This document shows, in pieces, positions 9,492-17,384 of a DNA stretch of 64,000 bases (position 1 is the stretch's first letter; every line of letters begins with the position of its first letter). This DNA is from Aliidongia dinghuensis (GTDB lineage Bacteria > Pseudomonadota > Alphaproteobacteria > ATCC43930 > CGMCC-115725): positions 1 to 64,000 of the forward strand of contig NZ_BMJQ01000004.1 of NCBI RefSeq assembly GCF_014643535.1, given 5' to 3'. The position numbers and the translations under genes are program-made. Under the pieces are notes generated by a model that was not told where the DNA came from, did not search any database, and saw only the letters and a list, made by a program, of their open reading frames with translations.

Positions 9492-10130
9492 TCACATCGG
9501 CGGGACGACGCCGTGGGTGCCGACGACGATCTGGCGCGTCGCAAGGGTGCCCGACGGGTCCTTCACCGCCGTGATGAAGACGATTGCGCCCGGGATCAGA
9601 TCGTCCTTGGTCGCGGGCGCCAAAGTGACGACCGGCGTGCCGTCGGGAATGGAGATCTTCTTTTCCTTGCCCTGGTAGGACACGGTGACGGTCTGCCCGT
9701 CGACCCCCTTGACCGCATCGGCGACCGTCGCGTTGGTCATGCTGCTATTGGGCTTCAGATCCCAGCCGTGGCTACCCTCTCCAGCGCCCTTGAGCGCCGG
9801 CGGGAATATCAGAACCTCGAGCGCGCCGTCGCCACCATCCGCCTTGCGCAGCGACGCGATGCCGACATAGTCGCCAGGCTTGATGTCCGTGATCGCGGCT
9901 TTCGCCACGCCCGAGACCTTCCATCCATTGGCCAGCGTCACATCGACTGTGCTGCCTTCGCGGGTCTTCACTTTGAGCGCCTTGTCGCCGAGGCTGATAA
10001 CGCTGCCTCGCACGCGGACCTGATCCGCCGGCTGGCTTTGGGCCATCGCCGGCGCCGGCGCCGTAAGCACGGCAGCCGCAGGGAGAACTGTGGTGGCGAC
10101 GAGGAGCGCCGGGAGCAACTTGCGAAGCAT
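9492..10130 (-). CDS. Exported DUF5666-like OB-fold protein
   Basis: A 212-residue protein with a signal peptide (residues 1 to about 30, ending PAMAQ). It contains repeated beta-rich segments such as VRVRGSVISLGDKALKVKT and a later GQTVTVSYQGKEKKI, resembling DUF5666 OB-like domains. It heads the minus-strand redox operon. A palindromic TetR-type site lies directly upstream of its start (10144-10160), so repression by the neighbouring TetR protein is likely. Function otherwise unknown. Confidence 0.75.
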   Translation of the reverse strand: MLRKLLPALLVATTVLPAAAVLTAPAPAMAQSQPADQVRVRGSVISLGDKALKVKTREGSTVDVTLANGWKVSGVAKAAITDIKPGDYVGIASLRKADGGDGALEVLIFPPALKGAGEGSHGWDLKPNSSMTNATVADAVKGVDGQTVTVSYQGKEKKISIPDGTPVVTLAPATKDDLIPGAIVFITAVKDPSGTLATRQIVVGTHGVVPPM

Positions 10131-10143
10131 GAGAATTTTCCTT

Positions 10144-10160
10144 TACCTACTAGTCGGTAG
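10144..10160. promoter_or_regulatory. TetR-type operator, site 1
   Basis: TACCTACTAGTCGGTAG, near-palindromic around ACTAGT, 13 bases upstream of the DUF5666-like gene. The same motif occurs at 10272-10285 and 10915-10932. The operator role is inferred from recurrence around a tetR gene. Confidence 0.7.
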
Positions 10161-10271
10161 CTTTGGGGCGCGAGTTTCGGGTTTATATCGATGCGATGCG
10201 CCACGTGATCGCTCGAAAAGCCGGCTGCCTAGGGAAACGATCGCGCCAATTCGACGTCGGCTGACACCTTT

Positions 10272-10285
10272 CTACTAGTTGGTAG
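10272..10285. promoter_or_regulatory. TetR-type operator, site 2
   Basis: CTACTAGTTGGTAG, a second copy of the ACTAGT-centred motif, between the end of tetR and site 1. It could extend the operator region of the redox operon. Confidence 0.6.
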
Positions 10286-10320
10286 TCTTATCGCCCCGCC
10301 AAAGCGGGTCTTGCGGCTGA

Positions 10321-10905
10321 TCAATGTCGGGGGGCGAGCCTCTCCAGAAGCGAGGCCGTCACGACACTGAAAACCTTAGGATCGCCATAGGCCCGTGCGG
10401 ACAGCATTGCGCCGTGAACCGTCGCCATGAAGGCTTCAGCCTCGACGCGCGGAGTACTCGTCAGGTGGAATTGGCCATTCAACGCACCGCGCTCCAGCAC
10501 AACGGCCAGCCATTCCGACAGGGACCGGAAATGTGCCCGCACCTCAATGCCGACTTCCTCCGGCAGAACCGGGAGCTGGCTCGCTAACAATGCGCCAATA
10601 CAGAAGGGAGCGCTGGCATCGGCAATGCACGCTTCCCAATATCCGACATAGAGCCGGAGCTGCCCGACCGGATCGGATACCCGTAGTTCCAGGTTCGCCA
10701 ACCCCGTCCTGGCCTCTTCCCGATACTGCGCCACGAGTGTTCGGACCAGATCGACCTTGTTCGGGAAATGGTGATGGATGCTCGCCTTGCGAATCCCGAC
10801 CACGTCGGCGATGTCGGCATAGCTGAAGCCATTATAACCGCCAGCGACGATCAGCGAGCGCGCACAGGCCAGGATGGCGTCGGAGGTGGATGACAGGTTA
10901 CTCAT
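10321..10905 (-). CDS. TetR/AcrR family transcriptional regulator
   Basis: A 194-residue TetR-type repressor. The N-terminal HTH (about residues 8-55) reads SDAILACARSLIVAGGYNGF then YADIADVVGIRKASIHHHF, a canonical TetR recognition helix. The C-terminal ligand-binding part includes VGQLRLYVGYWEACIAD, as in TetR members with a YfiR/BetI-like C-domain. Three copies of an ACTAGT-centred palindrome flank it, one next to its own start (10915-10932), so autoregulation and control of the redox operon are likely. The ligand is unknown. Confidence 0.92.
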   Translation of the reverse strand: MSNLSSTSDAILACARSLIVAGGYNGFSYADIADVVGIRKASIHHHFPNKVDLVRTLVAQYREEARTGLANLELRVSDPVGQLRLYVGYWEACIADASAPFCIGALLASQLPVLPEEVGIEVRAHFRSLSEWLAVVLERGALNGQFHLTSTPRVEAEAFMATVHGAMLSARAYGDPKVFSVVTASLLERLAPRH

Positions 10906-10914
10906 GCCATATGT

Positions 10915-10932
10915 CTACCTACTAGTCGGATG
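10915..10932. promoter_or_regulatory. TetR-type operator, site 3
   Basis: CTACCTACTAGTCGGATG, 9 bases upstream of the tetR start. It matches sites 1 and 2 and is placed for autoregulation and possibly for control of the divergent CruF-like gene. Confidence 0.65.
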
Positions 10933-11043
10933 GATGTCAAGCGTGTAGGATGCGTGCGACAATCGGAGCCGAGGCGTGGCAATGGCGCAGATGCAGCACT
11001 CCTTCCAGGATCGCGGGGATACGACTTGAGCAGCCAGCCAGTG

Positions 11044-11907
11044 ATGCCGTATCGGCCGCCGCTGGCGCTTTCTCTCGCCTGGTTATGTGCCGCTGCCTGG
11101 CTGGTCGCGCTGATCGTCGGCGCGGCGGCCCCGCCGCCTTCCAGCGCAGCGCGGGTTATGCAGGCATTGCTGCTACTGTTCGTGCTGCTCCACGCCGGCG
11201 TAACCTACGGAGTTCGCGGGCTCGGGCTCTTTGCTTTGCTTGTCGGTCTGGTTTCTTTTGCGATGGAGGCGTCAAGCATCACGACCGGCTTCCCCTTCGG
11301 CTACTACGTCCATCACTTGGCGGGACCGAGGATCTTGGACGTACCGCTGGGCATCGTCGTCGGCTGGATCGTGTTGGGCTGGTTCGGCTGGACGCTCGCC
11401 CGGCTGATTGCGCGCCGCGACCCGGCCGCGCCGACTCCCTGGGATCGCTTCCTGACACCGCTGATCGGCACCTTTCTGCTCGGCGGCTACGATCTGGCGG
11501 CTGATCCGGTCGCCGCAACGGTGCATGCTCTTTACAGCTACCGCGTCCCGAGCGGGCTATTCGGAGTGCCGCTGGTCAATTTTCTCGGTTGGTTGCTGAC
11601 CGGCTGGCTGGCGATGCAACTCTTCGCGCTCGTGGAGCCACATCTGACCGTGCGCCCCGTCGTTGAACGGAGAAGCTACTGGCTGGTCCCCGTGCTTGTC
11701 TGGTTGGTGATGCCTCTCACCTACGTCGCCGAGTTTCTCAGGGCTGGGACCGCGACGGTCGCGGTGGACGGGCGCCGCTTTCTAGTTTCAGACGTTCTTG
11801 AATCGGCGATCAGTTGCGCTCTTTTCACCACCGTCGCCACGTCCGTGCTCGGCTTGATACGGCTGATTCAGCGTCCGGGAAGAGAAAATACTCCTGACCC
11901 CAGGTGA
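11044..11907 (+). CDS. CruF-like carotenoid biosynthesis membrane protein
   Basis: A protein of about 287 residues with roughly seven transmembrane helices and the family segments GVTYGVRGLGLFALL, GFPFGYYVHHLAGPRI and NFLGWLLTGWLAMQL. These resemble the carotenoid biosynthesis (CruF/DUF422) family, which includes bacterioruberin/myxol C-1' hydratases. I favour MPYRPPLALS at 11044; an upstream ATG at 10930 would add 38 residues with no family character and would sit inside a TetR operator. No other carotenoid gene lies nearby, so the reaction here is uncertain. Confidence 0.75.
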   Translation: MPYRPPLALSLAWLCAAAWLVALIVGAAAPPPSSAARVMQALLLLFVLLHAGVTYGVRGLGLFALLVGLVSFAMEASSITTGFPFGYYVHHLAGPRILDVPLGIVVGWIVLGWFGWTLARLIARRDPAAPTPWDRFLTPLIGTFLLGGYDLAADPVAATVHALYSYRVPSGLFGVPLVNFLGWLLTGWLAMQLFALVEPHLTVRPVVERRSYWLVPVLVWLVMPLTYVAEFLRAGTATVAVDGRRFLVSDVLESAISCALFTTVATSVLGLIRLIQRPGRENTPDPR

Positions 11908-11924
11908 TCAAGCGCGCCTGCCCC

Positions 11925-12770
11925 CTAAGCCCGCAGAAGTTTTCGAACGCCTGCCGCGAGCGCGTTGGCAGCCCTTGAATGATGGGCTTCCGGAGTGCGG
12001 GCAAGCATCACAATACGAGACTTTGGAAGCTCTGGCAGCGCATCTCGTTTACGAAACGGCGTCAGTCCCATGGCCGTCAGGCGTCCCAAGGGTGCGACAC
12101 CAGCACCGGCATCGACGGCGGCCGCCAGCGCCAGGCAGCTGCCGCCGGTAAAGGCTTCCCGCCAGTGCAGGCCGGATTTCTCGACCGCCGAAATGGCGGT
12201 CGCACGAACGCCGCACGGCGACGGCAGAAGCACGAGCGGCAAGGCGTCGCCGCGCGACGGTTCCGACGCGTCGCCATACCAGTCCAAACCGTCCTCGCCG
12301 AGCACCTCACCATCGCCGCCGCCGCCGTCGCGCCGAATGATGGCGAGATCGACCTCCCGCCGATCGAAAAGCTCACGCATCTCGTGCGACAGCCCGAGCC
12401 GGACGGTGAGTCGGGTGCGGGCCGGCAACCCAAACCGGAGCGACCTCAGCACCTCATGCAGCGAGGTGCCGAGCACATGGTCGCTGATCCCGAGGGTGAC
12501 GGACGGGATCTCCACGCCCTCATCCATCAGGGCTGCATCATGGGCCGCCAGCAGCGTCCGCGCGTGGTTCAGGAACAAGCCGCCAGCGTCGGTCAACCTG
12601 ACGAAACGCGGGCTGCGGTCCAGCAGTTTTCGGCCCAGACGGGCCTCGAGCGCCTTGATGCGCTGGCTGACAACCGGCTGAACGGTGCCGGCCGCTTCCG
12701 CCGCACGAGTGAGGTTGCCGTATTCCACCGCGAGCACGAACAGCCGAACCGATTCCAGATCGAGCATCAT
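11925..12770 (-). CDS. LysR family transcriptional regulator
   Basis: A 281-residue LysR regulator. The N-terminal winged HTH (about residues 4-64) includes NLTRAAEAAGTVQPVVSQRIKA, and the C-terminal periplasmic-binding-like effector domain ends near 280. It is divergent from the tautomerase/hydrolase pair, with an 86-bp spacer holding an inverted repeat (CGATG...CATCG, about 12780-12801). That layout is typical for local LysR control of the opposite operon. The effector molecule is unknown. Confidence 0.93.
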   Translation of the reverse strand: MMLDLESVRLFVLAVEYGNLTRAAEAAGTVQPVVSQRIKALEARLGRKLLDRSPRFVRLTDAGGLFLNHARTLLAAHDAALMDEGVEIPSVTLGISDHVLGTSLHEVLRSLRFGLPARTRLTVRLGLSHEMRELFDRREVDLAIIRRDGGGGDGEVLGEDGLDWYGDASEPSRGDALPLVLLPSPCGVRATAISAVEKSGLHWREAFTGGSCLALAAAVDAGAGVAPLGRLTAMGLTPFRKRDALPELPKSRIVMLARTPEAHHSRAANALAAGVRKLLRA

Positions 12771-12779
12771 ATGAATCCA

Positions 12780-12801
12780 CGATGTTAGCTATAGGCAATC
12801 A
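12780..12801. promoter_or_regulatory. Inverted repeat in LysR/tautomerase intergenic region
   Basis: CGATG and CATCG arms flank an AT-rich centre between the divergent lysR and tautomerase genes. LysR proteins usually bind dyad T-N11-A boxes in such positions. The assignment is by position only. Confidence 0.4.
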
Positions 12802-12856
12802 TCGTATTCATATATCATTGGGCCGGGCGCATGTATCGGTCGAAAGGAGATGACCG

Positions 12857-13261
12857 ATGCCCATGATCACCGTTCGCTACGTAACCCCCAAGGAGGGAGA
12901 AGACCTCCGTCCCCGTATCGCCGAACTCGCTGTCCGGCTGGGGCATGAGAAGCTCGGCAAGGATCCCGGCGTGACCGCCGTCTTGGTCGAGGCTGCCGAT
13001 CCGCAAGGCTGGTTCATCGCGGGAAAGCGACCGACCGATGCCGGATTGGCCGCGTTCTGGCTCGACATCAAGATCACCGCCGGCACCAACACGAAGGCGG
13101 AAACCGCCGCTTTCGTGAAGGCCGTGTTCGACGGCATGAGCGCGCTGCTCGGCCCCACCCATGAGGAGAGCTACGTGCTGGTCCATGCGGCCGACGGCGA
13201 CGCCTACGGTTATGGCGGACGCACGCAGAACGCCCGCTGGGCGGTTGCGCATCCAGGTTGA
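12857..13261 (+). CDS. Tautomerase family protein
   Basis: A 134-residue tautomerase of the 4-oxalocrotonate superfamily. It opens MPMITVRY, so removal of Met exposes the N-terminal proline that acts as catalytic base in this fold. It is about twice the length of classic 4-OT monomers. An RBS-like AAAGGAGA precedes it. It is probably co-transcribed with the downstream alpha/beta hydrolase and regulated by the divergent LysR protein. The substrate is unknown. Confidence 0.85.
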   Translation: MPMITVRYVTPKEGEDLRPRIAELAVRLGHEKLGKDPGVTAVLVEAADPQGWFIAGKRPTDAGLAAFWLDIKITAGTNTKAETAAFVKAVFDGMSALLGPTHEESYVLVHAADGDAYGYGGRTQNARWAVAHPG

Positions 13262-13362
13262 GAGGAGACAGGGCACAGACGGTGGGCGGGCGTCGTGCCC
13301 GCCCACCGAAGAACCAGCCAAGCAGAGCGGGCGTGATGGCGCCCGTCCCGAAAGGAGCGGAG

Positions 13363-14133
13363 ATGGATCGCAGACAGATGATGGCCGGTTCGATAGCGGC
13401 CGCGGCAGCCTTGGCTTTACCGGCCGCGGCCCAGACGAAGCAAACGGCGAAAGTACCGGCCCACAATGTCGTGCTCGTGCACGGCCTCTTCGCGGACGGC
13501 TCCTGCTGGTCCGACGTGATCGCCCGGCTCCAAGCGTCGGGGCTCGATGTCACCGCGGTCCAGAACCCGTTGACCACGCTCGACGCCGCCGCAGACGCGG
13601 TTCGCCGCGTGCTCGCGCGAACCGACGAGCCGACCGTCCTGGCGGCGCATTCCTTTGCCGGGACCATCATTTCCGAGGTCGGCGCCGCCGCCAATGTTTC
13701 CGCACTCGTCTATATCGCCGCGCGGGCGCCCGACGCCGGCGAGGACTATGCCGAGTTGGGCAAGAGATTCGCCTCCGCGCCGGCAACCGCCGGGATCATC
13801 TTCGATGGCGACGAAGGTCGGCTGAGTGAAGACGCCTTCCTGAACGATTTTGCCGGCGACATCCCCCGTGCGCGGGCCCGTATCCTCTATGCCACGCAGC
13901 AACCCTTTCGCAAGGTGCTGACGCAGGCGAAGACGACGAACGCCGCCTGGCGGGAGAAGCCGACCTATTACGCCGTCTCCGACGCGGATCGCACGATCAA
14001 TCCCGATCTTCAGCGCTTCATGGCCAAGCGCATGGGCGCGTATACCATTTCGCTGGGCGCGAGCCATCTCTCGCTCATCTCGCAGGCAGACAAGGTCGCT
14101 GATCTGATCAAGCTGGCTTCGCGAGGAGCCTAG
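13363..14133 (+). CDS. Exported alpha/beta hydrolase
   Basis: A 256-residue hydrolase with a signal peptide (MDRRQMMAGSIAAAAALALP). The fold is clear: HG oxyanion segment VVLVHGLFADGSCW, nucleophile elbow LAAHSFAGT (Ser), late Asp in SDADRTI and His in LGASHLSLIS. The start at 13363 follows AAAGGAG at 13351. It resembles the salicylate-esterase-like hydrolases often found beside tautomerases. It lies about 100 bases after the tautomerase gene. Confidence 0.88.
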   Translation: MDRRQMMAGSIAAAAALALPAAAQTKQTAKVPAHNVVLVHGLFADGSCWSDVIARLQASGLDVTAVQNPLTTLDAAADAVRRVLARTDEPTVLAAHSFAGTIISEVGAAANVSALVYIAARAPDAGEDYAELGKRFASAPATAGIIFDGDEGRLSEDAFLNDFAGDIPRARARILYATQQPFRKVLTQAKTTNAAWREKPTYYAVSDADRTINPDLQRFMAKRMGAYTISLGASHLSLISQADKVADLIKLASRGA

Positions 14134-14192
14134 CGCCGCAATACTGAACGCGTTGCCGGCTATCCAAGGGGGCGCTACGGCGGTTGACGTGA

Positions 14193-14269
14193 TGGCGCGC
14201 CCGACACGATTCGAACGTCTGGCCTTCACCTTTGGAGGGTTGCCCTCTAATTAACGGAGCTACGGGTGC
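14193..14269 (-). tRNA. tRNA-Trp-like gene (CCA anticodon), degenerate
   Basis: The minus strand folds as a 77-nt cloverleaf. The acceptor arms GCACCCG/CGGGCGC have one A-C mismatch; the D-arm is GCTC...GAGG; the anticodon loop is CTCCAAA with anticodon CCA; the T-arm contains TTCGAAT; and the 3' end CCA is encoded. Several stems carry mismatches (two in the anticodon stem, one each in the D and T stems), so it may be a decaying or mobile-element tRNA. It lies beside the copG-proximal border of the cargo. The stretch 14134-14410 holds nothing else I can support. Confidence 0.5.
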
Positions 14270-14410
14270 CTAACCGATGAACTAGTCGTCGTACCTGTCC
14301 GAGTCAGCGAGGTGCTCGGGGCAGGCAGTACACGCCTCCGCCGCTGCGGATCCTTGCCTTCCGTCAGAGCCTTCCACCTCAAGGCGTTGCCGAGCCCCGA
14401 GTGATCGGCC

Positions 14411-14848
14411 TCACGAGCTTTGGTCGTCGTGAGACGGATGCGAAGCCTCCGAAACATCACGGATCACTTCGTCCGAAAGTTTCCGCCCGCGAGCCAATCG
14501 ACGCCCAAGTGCTTCGATGAAGCCTTCGTACCGTTCACGGCCCTTGGTTTGGGCAACAGCAAGAGCCGCCTCAGGCAAGGCGGGCGTGCTGGTCAACCAG
14601 AAGCGAACGAACACGGCCAACGCCTCGTTCGAGATATCGACGTGTCGCTCGATCCGCTCAAGATGGCGGCTCATACGGTCGAGCCGCCGCGCCAATGCCG
14701 CTTCGAGCCGATCGGCACCGTCGGGTGAGAGATGCGACGCGAGGGCCGCTTCCACGACCAGGGCTTGGGGGACACGCTTTCGCGCAGCGTAGTCCGCGAG
14801 CTTGCCGGCGAGATCTGGCGGAAGACGGAATGTGTGCTTGGTCCGCAA
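14411..14848 (-). CDS. CopG/ribbon-helix-helix family protein of ICE
   Basis: A 145-residue protein opening MRTKHTFRLPPDLAGKLADYA, the beta-strand/helix pattern of CopG-type RHH DNA-binding proteins (about residues 5-45). A helical C-terminal domain follows (about 50-140). In this ICE family it sits between traG and trbB and probably regulates transfer genes. It starts 5 bases after traG. Here the cargo follows it instead of trbB. Confidence 0.85.
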   Translation of the reverse strand: MRTKHTFRLPPDLAGKLADYAARKRVPQALVVEAALASHLSPDGADRLEAALARRLDRMSRHLERIERHVDISNEALAVFVRFWLTSTPALPEAALAVAQTKGRERYEGFIEALGRRLARGRKLSDEVIRDVSEASHPSHDDQSS

Positions 14849-14853
14849 CGCCG

Positions 14854-16833
14854 CTACATCCCGAGATCATCGGCCGGATCGATGGCCGTCTGCTGCCGTA
14901 CGGTCCCGAAATTGCGCTCCATGATGCGCTGACGCTGGACTTCGTCGTCGGTATCCTCCTCCGGCTCGAACTCGTTGATGACCTTACGAGGCTCGGGAAC
15001 GATTTCTTCGTGCTCGGGCAGTTCCGGTTCGCGGCGGATGCCCGAATTGGCTGGATCGTCAGTCGAAGAGACGGATGGCGCGCCGATGACTGCCCCCTCC
15101 CACTCGCCGGAGGTCGCCACTGAGATCTCGGGCGCGGCGGATTGGCCGGGCGGAGCAAGACGCGGCGGCGGCAGGATGCGCGTCGTCAACTGGGCGTCCT
15201 CGAAGTATCGGATCTTCTTGGCCCGGATCGGGTTGCAGCCCGAGACCAGCACCAGCTCGTCGTCGTGCGGAAGCTGCATTACCTCGCCCGGGGTCAGCAG
15301 CGGCCGTGCGGTTTCCTGACGAGAGACCATCAGGTGGCCGAGCCACGGCGAGAGCCGGTGACCGGCGTAATTTTTCATCGCGCGCATCTCGGTCGCAGTG
15401 CCAAGGGCATCTGAGACGCGTTTGGCGGTGCGCTCGTCGTTGCTCGCGAACGAGACGCGGACATGGCAGTTGTCGAGGATGGAATTGTTCTGGCCGTAAG
15501 CCTTCTCGATCTGATTCAGGGACTGCGCGATCAGGACGCTTTTCAGCCCATAGCCGGCCATGAACGCGAGCGCGCTTTCGAAGAAGTCGAGGCGCCCGAG
15601 CGCCGGAAATTCGTCGAGCATGAGCAACAGGCGCTGGCGGCGTCCCTTGGCCTGCAGGTCTTCGGTGAGGCGACGGCCGATCTGATTCAGGATGAGGCGG
15701 ACCAGGGGCTTGGTTCGGCTGATGTCGGACGGCGGCACGACGAGGTAGAGGGTCGCGGGCGCCTTCCCGCCGACAAGATCGCGGATGCGCCAGTCGCAGC
15801 GGCGCGTGACGGTCGCGACGACGGGATCGCGATAGAGGCCGAGGAACGACATCGCGGTCGAGAGGACGCCCGACCGCTCGTTGTCGCTCTTGTTGAGCAG
15901 CTCGCGCGCCGAGCTCGCGACAACAGGATGCACGCCGGCCTTGCCGAGATGCGGCTTGGTCATCATGGCGCGGAGCGTGGTTTCGATCGGACGCCGCGGG
16001 TCGGACAGGAAGTTGGCGACGCCGGCCAGGGTCTTGTCCGGCTCAGCGTAGAGGACATGGAGGATCGCGCCGACGAGAAGCGAATGGCTCGTCTTCTCCC
16101 AATGGTTCCGGCGTTCGAGCGCGCCCTCCGGGTCGACCAGCACGTCGGCGATATTCTGGACGTCACGGACTTCCCATTCGCCGCGCCGCACTTCGAGCAG
16201 CGGATTGTAAGCCGCGCTGGCCGCGTTGGTCGGGTCGAACAGGAGGACGCGACCGAACCGTGCCCGCCAGCCGGCGGTCAGCGTCCAGTTCTCCCCCTTG
16301 ATGTCATGGACGATCGCGCTCCCCGGCCAGGTCAACAACGTGGGGACGACAAGGCCGACACCCTTGCCGGATCGTGTGGGCGCGAAGCAGAGGACGTGCT
16401 CGGGTCCATCGTGCCGGAGATAGTCGCCCTGCCAACGGCCGAGCATCACCCCATCTCGATGGACCAGACCGGCGGCACGGATGTCCTTGGCATCGGCCCA
16501 TTGGGCGGAGCCGTATGTGGTGACACGCTTGGCCTCGCGGGCGCGCCAGACCGACAGCGCGATCGCGACGACGACAGCGGCGATCCCGCCCGAGGCCGCG
16601 ATATAGGCGCCTTCGATGAAGATATCGCGGGCGTAGGCGTCGTAGGCAAACCACCACCAGAAAAAGGCCGGCGGCTGATAGACCGGCCAGCTCAGGACGG
16701 TGAACCACGGATGTCCTAGTTCGGGCTGATAGGCCAGACGCCACGCCACCCACTGCGTCGCGCCCCATACAAACGCGAGCGTGACGACGCTGACAGCGAG
16801 GATCTGGCCCCAGAGGATCTTGGTCGCATTCAT
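14854..16833 (-). CDS. traG: TraG/VirD4 type IV coupling protein
   Basis: A 659-residue coupling ATPase that brings the relaxase-DNA complex to the T4SS. Two N-terminal membrane helices (about residues 8-35 and 70-95) precede the TraG motif YGSAQWADAKDIRAAGL. Walker A is APTRSGKGVGL (about 151-161) and Walker B is LLLMLDEFPALGRL (about 400). The acidic C-terminal tail (about 580-655) is family-variable. It is followed 5 bases later by copG. Confidence 0.96.
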   Translation of the reverse strand: MNATKILWGQILAVSVVTLAFVWGATQWVAWRLAYQPELGHPWFTVLSWPVYQPPAFFWWWFAYDAYARDIFIEGAYIAASGGIAAVVVAIALSVWRAREAKRVTTYGSAQWADAKDIRAAGLVHRDGVMLGRWQGDYLRHDGPEHVLCFAPTRSGKGVGLVVPTLLTWPGSAIVHDIKGENWTLTAGWRARFGRVLLFDPTNAASAAYNPLLEVRRGEWEVRDVQNIADVLVDPEGALERRNHWEKTSHSLLVGAILHVLYAEPDKTLAGVANFLSDPRRPIETTLRAMMTKPHLGKAGVHPVVASSARELLNKSDNERSGVLSTAMSFLGLYRDPVVATVTRRCDWRIRDLVGGKAPATLYLVVPPSDISRTKPLVRLILNQIGRRLTEDLQAKGRRQRLLLMLDEFPALGRLDFFESALAFMAGYGLKSVLIAQSLNQIEKAYGQNNSILDNCHVRVSFASNDERTAKRVSDALGTATEMRAMKNYAGHRLSPWLGHLMVSRQETARPLLTPGEVMQLPHDDELVLVSGCNPIRAKKIRYFEDAQLTTRILPPPRLAPPGQSAAPEISVATSGEWEGAVIGAPSVSSTDDPANSGIRREPELPEHEEIVPEPRKVINEFEPEEDTDDEVQRQRIMERNFGTVRQQTAIDPADDLGM

Positions 16834-16980
16834 GGCGACGAAAGATCAGGGTCTTGTCGCGGCTCTGCCGCAAGGCCCTGAAAGTAGCCATCGTAGTATC
16901 GGCTGAGGACGGATAAAAATAGGATAGGGCTGTCGAAACGGTCCTCAGACATCAGTCTTGAATATCGCTTAACGACGAAA

Positions 16981-17349
16981 TCATTCCTCGAGGATCGTCA
17001 AAGCAACCTCTACGCTCATGACGTCGAGGCACGTCGAATCCACGATGCCTACGGCCAGGCCGCCTATGCGGGCCGCCTCACAGATGAGCCGTTCCGCTTC
17101 CTGCGTTGCGACGGACCAAAGCTCGCCCAAGCGTTTGGTGTCGATCGTGATCCTCTCGTACTCGGAATCCTCGACCTGCCTGGTCAGTAGAGCGGCCAGG
17201 CTTTCGAGCCAGGCCGAGGAAACAAGCGTCTGCGCTTCCGGAACCAATGCCATATCGCGTCCCCGAGCTGTGGCCGTTGGTGCTGGCCGTTCGGAGAGCA
17301 TGCTGAGCATGTCACTGCATCCGGACAGGTCGTCGACTGCAACGTGCAT
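16981..17349 (-). CDS. Conserved ICE protein of unknown function
   Basis: A 122-residue, largely acidic and probably helical protein between the relaxase and traG genes. No signal peptide, membrane segment or catalytic motif is seen. The start is ATG at 17349. A sequence resembling a -10 box (TATTATAATG) runs into the start codon, so a leaderless transcript or a downstream start is possible. Unknown function. Confidence 0.6.
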   Translation of the reverse strand: MHVAVDDLSGCSDMLSMLSERPAPTATARGRDMALVPEAQTLVSSAWLESLAALLTRQVEDSEYERITIDTKRLGELWSVATQEAERLICEAARIGGLAVGIVDSTCLDVMSVEVALTILEE

Positions 17350-17357
17350 TATAATAC
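17346..17357. promoter_or_regulatory. GTATTATAATGC motif at gene start
   Basis: GTATTATAATGC on the minus strand overlaps the start codon of the 122-residue protein gene. The same 12-mer is part of the near-palindrome at 25231-25245 upstream of the XRE regulator gene. It could be a -10 promoter element or a regulator-binding site shared across the ICE. Confidence 0.4.
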
Positions 17358-17384
17358 CCGTAGGCCACTCGACCTATGGGCGGT

